Below are positions 19,719 to 22,622 of a stretch of DNA of 22,622 nucleotides, in pieces; the stretch's first letter is position 1; every line of letters starts with the position of its first letter. Below the pieces are notes generated by a model. That model ran no database searches, was not told the DNA's origin, and saw only the letters and a list, made by a program, of their open reading frames with translations. The position numbers and the translations under genes were made by a program. The DNA is from DSNY01 sp016861185 (GTDB lineage Bacteria; Pseudomonadota; Gammaproteobacteria; Burkholderiales; Burkholderiaceae_F): the NCBI GenBank assembly GCA_030263275.1, contig SZOR01000065.1, positions 1-22,622 of the forward strand, given 5' to 3'.

Positions 19719-19843
19719 TTCGGATCCGATCGCGCCGTGAATGCGCCGATGCTAGTCGCCGCGTTGCGCGCCGCCGTTGACAGCGATCGGCAGCCCCGCG
19801 CCGTCACGCCGCATGTGGACCATTCGCAGGCGGATGACGCAGC

Positions 19844-20440
19844 TCACGCCCGCTGCGCGATCACGGTGGCGAAGCGCTTGATCTTCTCGCCCGGCGCGAG
19901 AAAGTCGTCGACGCTCGCGAGCAGGATCCTCCAGTCGGCGAAGGTCGCCTCCAGTTCGCCCGCGGGGAAGAGGCAGTAGCCCTGCGGATCGAACATCTCC
20001 ATGTACGTCGTGCCTTCGATCAGCACGTTGACCGCGGCGATGCCGCCAGGTGCGACGGCGCGCTTGATCTCCTGCAGCACGTTGCGCGAGTCTTCGCAGG
20101 CGAAGAACATCAGCAGGCCGATCGCGACGACGGTGTCCCAGGTTTCGGTCGCGCGCCATTCCGTGAGATCCGCTTCGAGCACGCGGATCGGCAGCCCTTC
20201 GGCCTGCGCGCGGCGTCCGAGATCCTTGACCGCGTCGGGGCAGGCGTCGATCGCGGTGACCTCGTGTCCCGCGCGCGCGGCCTCGATCGACAGATTGCCG
20301 AGTCCGCAGCCCAGTTCGAGCACGCGCCCGGCCAGGTGCGGCAGCGTCCACTGCTCGAAGGGGTTGAGCCGGTACTCCTGCTCGGCGATCTGCCGGTCGA
20401 ACTGCTTGGCGAAGAACTCGACGCTGAGATTGCTGGTCAT
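19844..20440 (-). CDS. SAM-dependent methyltransferase, TehB-like
   Basis: This 198-residue class I methyltransferase has the SAM-binding motif VLELGCGLGNLS (40-51), the acidic VTAID after strand 2 and VVAIGLLMFFA before the substrate side. Several stretches recall TehB, the tellurite/selenite methylase of about 197 residues: FPAGELEATFADWRILL and the end IKRFATVIAQRA. The substrate is not certain and could be a small molecule of another kind. GGAGGTGC sits just upstream of the ATG at 20440. A chalcogen-methylating role would fit with selenium genes elsewhere in the window, but they are 10 kb apart and this is only a suggestion. Confidence 0.82.
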   Translation of the reverse strand: MTSNLSVEFFAKQFDRQIAEQEYRLNPFEQWTLPHLAGRVLELGCGLGNLSIEAARAGHEVTAIDACPDAVKDLGRRAQAEGLPIRVLEADLTEWRATETWDTVVAIGLLMFFACEDSRNVLQEIKRAVAPGGIAAVNVLIEGTTYMEMFDPQGYCLFPAGELEATFADWRILLASVDDFLAPGEKIKRFATVIAQRA

Positions 20441-20525
20441 CGCGCACCTCCGGTGGCGGCATTTTCGCCTCGCTCACCGGTCGAGACAATTCCGGTTTGC
20501 GCGCGCGAAGGTACTCGATCCGGCG

Positions 20526-20567
20526 TCCCCCTCGCCTCCCCCTTTGAAAAAGGGGGACCGAGGGGGA
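20526..20567. repeat. Complete compound palindromic repeat, copy C
   Basis: An inner stem CCCCCTTT/AAAGGGGG (20538-20545 with 20549-20556) sits inside an outer stem TCCCCCTCG/CGAGGGGGA (20526-20534 with 20559-20567). It is the fullest copy in the window. It lies upstream of the methyltransferase and 61 bases before the IS110 element. The rest of the 188-bp gap before the element, including 20568-20616, shows nothing further. Confidence 0.75.
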
Positions 20568-20616
20568 TTTCAAAGCGTCGCGAGCGGGTTCGAGTCGTCG
20601 CCGTGCGGCTATCCGA

Positions 20617-20628
20617 GAGATCCCCCCT
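20617..20628. repeat. Left part of a palindromic repeat split by IS110, copy D
   Basis: GAGATCCCCCCT matches the left arm of copy A (GAGATCCCCCCTGG). The remaining part of the unit continues beyond the element at 21876. The last two bases (CT) appear again at the right end of the element. Confidence 0.6.
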
Positions 20629-20682
20629 TGTATCTTGTTGTGTGTAGCTGTTCTGTGTCATGGTGGTCGTGCGCTGTGGAAT

Positions 20683-20895
20683 GTGCCGGCCTGCGGGCGG
20701 CGCAGTCGCCGCCCGCAGGCCGGCACGGCGTAGCGCGGTGGATCTGTGGTGTGCCGCCTGCGCGCCAAACCTGATCCCCCTGAGAGCGAGCAGTTCGCGG
20801 GGCAGCCCGAGGTCAACGCGCAGCGGCCTCTTGTTCCCGAACCGGGTAACCCGAACAGTTGTGAACGTATGAGCGTGCATGTGCAAGGCAGGGAA
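20683..20895 (+). ncRNA. Candidate IS110 bridge RNA
   Basis: Folding by eye gives three parts. A 20-bp perfect hairpin (20683-20702 with 20707-20726) has loop CAGT. A target loop is closed by 20753-20764 with 20817-20827, with a terminal hairpin GCGA/TCGC. A donor loop is closed by TTCCC (20834-20838) and GGGAA (20891-20895). In the target loop, GATCCCCCT (20773-20781) resembles the left flank and core, and GGGGCAG (20799-20805) is the reverse complement of CTGCCCC at the right flank. In the donor loop, ACAGTTG (20855-20861) equals the right-end bases before the core (21867-21873). GTGCAAG (20881-20887) can pair with CTTGTAT at the left end using two G-T wobbles. Ends and expression are not known. 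Confidence 0.55.
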
Positions 20896-21858
20896 ACGGT
20901 GGCGGCCGCGCGGCCGTGTGCGGGCATTGACGTGGCCAAGGCACATCTGGATGCGGCCTGGGCCGAGCGGTGCGTGCGCGTGGCCAACGAGGCCGCGGGA
21001 TGGGAGGCGCTGGCCGCCCAGTTGCAGGTCGACGCCGTCGATGTGGTGCTGCTGGAAGCCAGCGGCGGCTACGAAAACGGTGTCGCCTGCGCGCTGCAGG
21101 CCGCTGGCCTGACGGTGGTGGTGATGAACCCACGCCAGGCGCGCGACTTCGCCAAGGCGATGGGCGAGTTGGCCAAGACCGATCAGATCGACGCCCGCCT
21201 GCTGGCGCAGTTTGCCGCGGTCATCGCGCAGCACCCCGCGCGCGCCCGCTACGTGCGCGCCCTGCCCGATGCGCAGCGCGCGCACCTGGCGGCGCTGGTC
21301 ATGCGGCGGCGCCAGCTCGTGGAGATGCGCAGTGCCGAGACCAACCGCCTGGCACAGGCGCATCCGGCCGCCGTGGCCAGCGTGCAGGCGATGCTGCGCG
21401 CCATCGACAAGCAGTTGGCGCGGGTCGACCGCGACATCGATGACCACATGCGCCGCCACTTCAAGACGGTGGCCGCTTGGCTGGCCACCGTCACCGGCGT
21501 GGGCACGGTGACGGCCGCCACCCTGGTGGCGCTGCTGGCCGAACTCGGTCAGCTGCCACGACGGCCGATCGCCAAGTTGGCAGGGTTGGCTCCCTTGGCC
21601 CGCGATTCGGGCACCCGTCACGGCCGCCGCTCGACTTGGGGTGGCCGCGCCGAAGTGCGTGCCGTGCTGTACATGGCCACCCAGTCGGCCGTGCGCCACA
21701 ACGCGGTCATCCGTGCCTTCTACCAGCGCCTGCTCGCCCACGGCAAACCCAAAAAAGTCGCGCTGGTGGCCTGCATGCGCAAACTGCTGACCATCCTGAA
21801 CGCCATGCTCCGCGACGGCACCCCTTGGGACGAATCCAAACACCTCAACACCGCTTGA
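20869..21858 (+). CDS. IS110-family transposase
   Basis: From ATG 20869 the product is 329 residues. The N-terminal RuvC-like domain has the DEDD pattern: GIDVAKAHLD, LLEASGGYE and KTDQIDARLLAQF. A coiled helical middle follows. The C-terminal Transposase_20 domain (TGVGTVTAATLVALL, then KLAGLAPLARDSGTRHGRR) carries a candidate catalytic Ser in RDSG. It looks intact. A GTG at 20899 (after AGGGA) would start only 7 residues before GIDVAK, typical of the family, and would leave the whole candidate bridge RNA upstream. The true start is therefore open. Recombination would be RNA-guided if the upstream structure is real. Confidence 0.93.
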   Translation: MSVHVQGRETVAAARPCAGIDVAKAHLDAAWAERCVRVANEAAGWEALAAQLQVDAVDVVLLEASGGYENGVACALQAAGLTVVVMNPRQARDFAKAMGELAKTDQIDARLLAQFAAVIAQHPARARYVRALPDAQRAHLAALVMRRRQLVEMRSAETNRLAQAHPAAVASVQAMLRAIDKQLARVDRDIDDHMRRHFKTVAAWLATVTGVGTVTAATLVALLAELGQLPRRPIAKLAGLAPLARDSGTRHGRRSTWGGRAEVRAVLYMATQSAVRHNAVIRAFYQRLLAHGKPKKVALVACMRKLLTILNAMLRDGTPWDESKHLNTA

Positions 21859-21873
21859 CTTCAAACACAGTTG

Positions 21874-21898
21874 CTGCCCCCTTTTTCAAACGGGGGGT
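21874..21898. repeat. Right part of the repeat split by IS110, copy D
   Basis: CCCCCTTT (21877-21884), loop TTC and then AAAC plus six G form the palindrome with one extra C in the right arm. Joined to 20617-20628 it makes a unit like copy A. It lies 100 bp upstream of glnS. Confidence 0.65.
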
Positions 21899-21931
21899 CC
21901 TGAAGCGGCGAGCACGGCGTTTACATTCCGG

Positions 21932-21958
21932 TTGCGCCGCAACAGGCAAAGCTACAAT
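21932..21958 (+). promoter_or_regulatory. Putative sigma-70 promoter of glnS
   Basis: TACAAT (21953-21958) is a good -10 box, with TTGCGC (21932-21937) as a weak -35 at 15-nt spacing. Transcription would start near 21965, leaving a leader of about 33 nt. A TTTACA at 21920 is too far away to pair with this -10. Confidence 0.45.
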
Positions 21959-21997
21959 GCCTCGACACTCGAAGAATCAAGGCGCTGGCAGGTTGCG

Positions 21998-22622
21998 ATG
22001 GAGAAGAAGTCGGGTCCGGGGACAGGTGGCAAGGGCGGCGCGCGGAAAGAGGCCGAGCGCGCCCCGGCGACCAACTTCATCCGCAACATCATCGCCGACG
22101 ACCTGCTTCGCGGCACCTATGAAGACCGCAACTGGGCCGGCCGTCCCGGCGTCTACGACATCCACGAGAACGCGCCGAAGGATCCCGCGAAGATCCGCAC
22201 GCGCTTTCCGCCCGAGCCGAACGGGTATCTGCACATCGGGCACGCCAAGTCGATCTGCCTGAACTTCGGCCTGGCGCGCGACTTCGGCGGGCGCTGCCAC
22301 ATGCGCTTCGACGACACCAATCCGGTCAAGGAAGACCAGGAGTACGTCGATTCGATCCTCGACGCGGTGCGCTGGCTCGGCTTCGACTGGGAGCATCCGA
22401 CACCCGCGGGCATCGAGCGCAACCTGTACCACGCCTCGGACTACTTCGAGGACATGTACCGCTTCGCCGAGCACCTGATCGCGACCGGCTACGCGTACGT
22501 GGACCAGCAGAGCGCCGAACAGATGCGAGAGACGCGCGGCACGCTGACCGAACCGGGCATCAACTCGCCGTACCGCGACCGGCCGATCGAGGAGAACCTG
22601 CGGCTGTTCCGCGAGATGCGCG
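21998..22622 (+). CDS. glnS: Glutaminyl-tRNA synthetase (5' part)
   Basis: The window ends inside this gene after 208 codons. A Gly/Lys-rich start (MEKKSGPGTGGKGG) is followed by TNFIRNIIADDL, the stretch RFPPEPNGYLHIGHAKSICL with the class I HIGH signature, and MRFDDTNPVKEDQEYVDSI. These are diagnostic for GlnRS and separate it from GluRS. It charges tRNA-Gln with glutamine in the cytoplasm. The first 20 residues are an extra, poorly conserved extension, so a start slightly downstream cannot be excluded, although ATG 21998 is the first good one. The IS110 insertion lies 120 bp upstream, apparently without breaking the promoter. Confidence 0.96.
   Translation, partial: MEKKSGPGTGGKGGARKEAERAPATNFIRNIIADDLLRGTYEDRNWAGRPGVYDIHENAPKDPAKIRTRFPPEPNGYLHIGHAKSICLNFGLARDFGGRCHMRFDDTNPVKEDQEYVDSILDAVRWLGFDWEHPTPAGIERNLYHASDYFEDMYRFAEHLIATGYAYVDQQSAEQMRETRGTLTEPGINSPYRDRPIEENLRLFREMR

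Larger units (their letters stand above)
20629..21875 (+). mobile_element. IS110-family insertion sequence
   Basis: About 1.25 kb, bounded by CT at 20627-20628 and 21874-21875. Taking the element out restores a single palindromic repeat (GATCCCCCCT joined to GCCCCCTTTTT). The long left end (240 bp before the transposase) and short right end (17 bp) suit the IS110 group rather than IS1111. There are no terminal inverted repeats or longer target duplication, as expected for this family. Exact ends are inferred from comparison with the other repeat copies. Confidence 0.75.

Overview
This GC-rich window looks like chromosomal DNA of a denitrifying betaproteobacterium, probably Burkholderiales- or Rhodocyclales-like. 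The signs are a cytochrome cd1 nitrite reductase locus, a Dnr-type Crp/Fnr regulator, a DUF4148-like small periplasmic protein and a selenoneine-type gene set. Genes are dense, several neighbours overlap as ATGA or GTGA, and no tRNA, rRNA or CRISPR array was seen. Taxonomy is inferred from gene content only.

Positions 1-7319, nitrite respiration and cytochromes: the tail of an unidentified membrane protein, a DUF2249 protein, a Dnr-like regulator on the minus strand with an FNR-type box in the gap, a haem-type TonB-dependent receptor, nirS, nirM (cytochrome c551) and a short NirF-like protein. A di-haem c-type cytochrome gene faces them from the other strand. The receptor may supply haem or iron to this haem-rich pathway (inference).

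Positions 7306-10536, selenium: an EgtB/SenA-like iron enzyme, a glycosyltransferase of the SenB type and a selenophosphate synthetase (SelD/SenC). Together they match the selenoneine pathway: SelD/SenC makes selenophosphate, SenB makes a selenosugar, and SenA joins it to hercynine. senA is divergent from senB-senC, with only 4 nt between the predicted starts.

Positions 10656-16500, the most unusual part: a HlyD-type adaptor and a C39-peptidase ABC exporter (PCAT), then on the opposite strand a cytoplasmic TPR + HD-GYP protein, then two tiny genes (49 and 50 aa). The two small proteins end in the same 20 residues, a perfect double-glycine leader followed by a 7-residue core, VGAVSFM. Six of those 20 codons differ and all differences are synonymous. 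The arrangement suggests a secreted-peptide signalling cassette linked to cyclic-di-GMP turnover, which would be unusual in a Gram-negative.

Positions 16701-22622: a small periplasmic protein, a DUF2306-like membrane protein, a DUF72 protein, a patatin-like lipase, a TehB-like methyltransferase, an IS110 element and the start of glnS. Palindromic CCCCCTTT/AAAGGGGG repeats lie between genes at several places. The IS110 element sits inside one of them, and its long left end can be folded into a bridge RNA whose guide loops match both the repeat target and the element's own ends.
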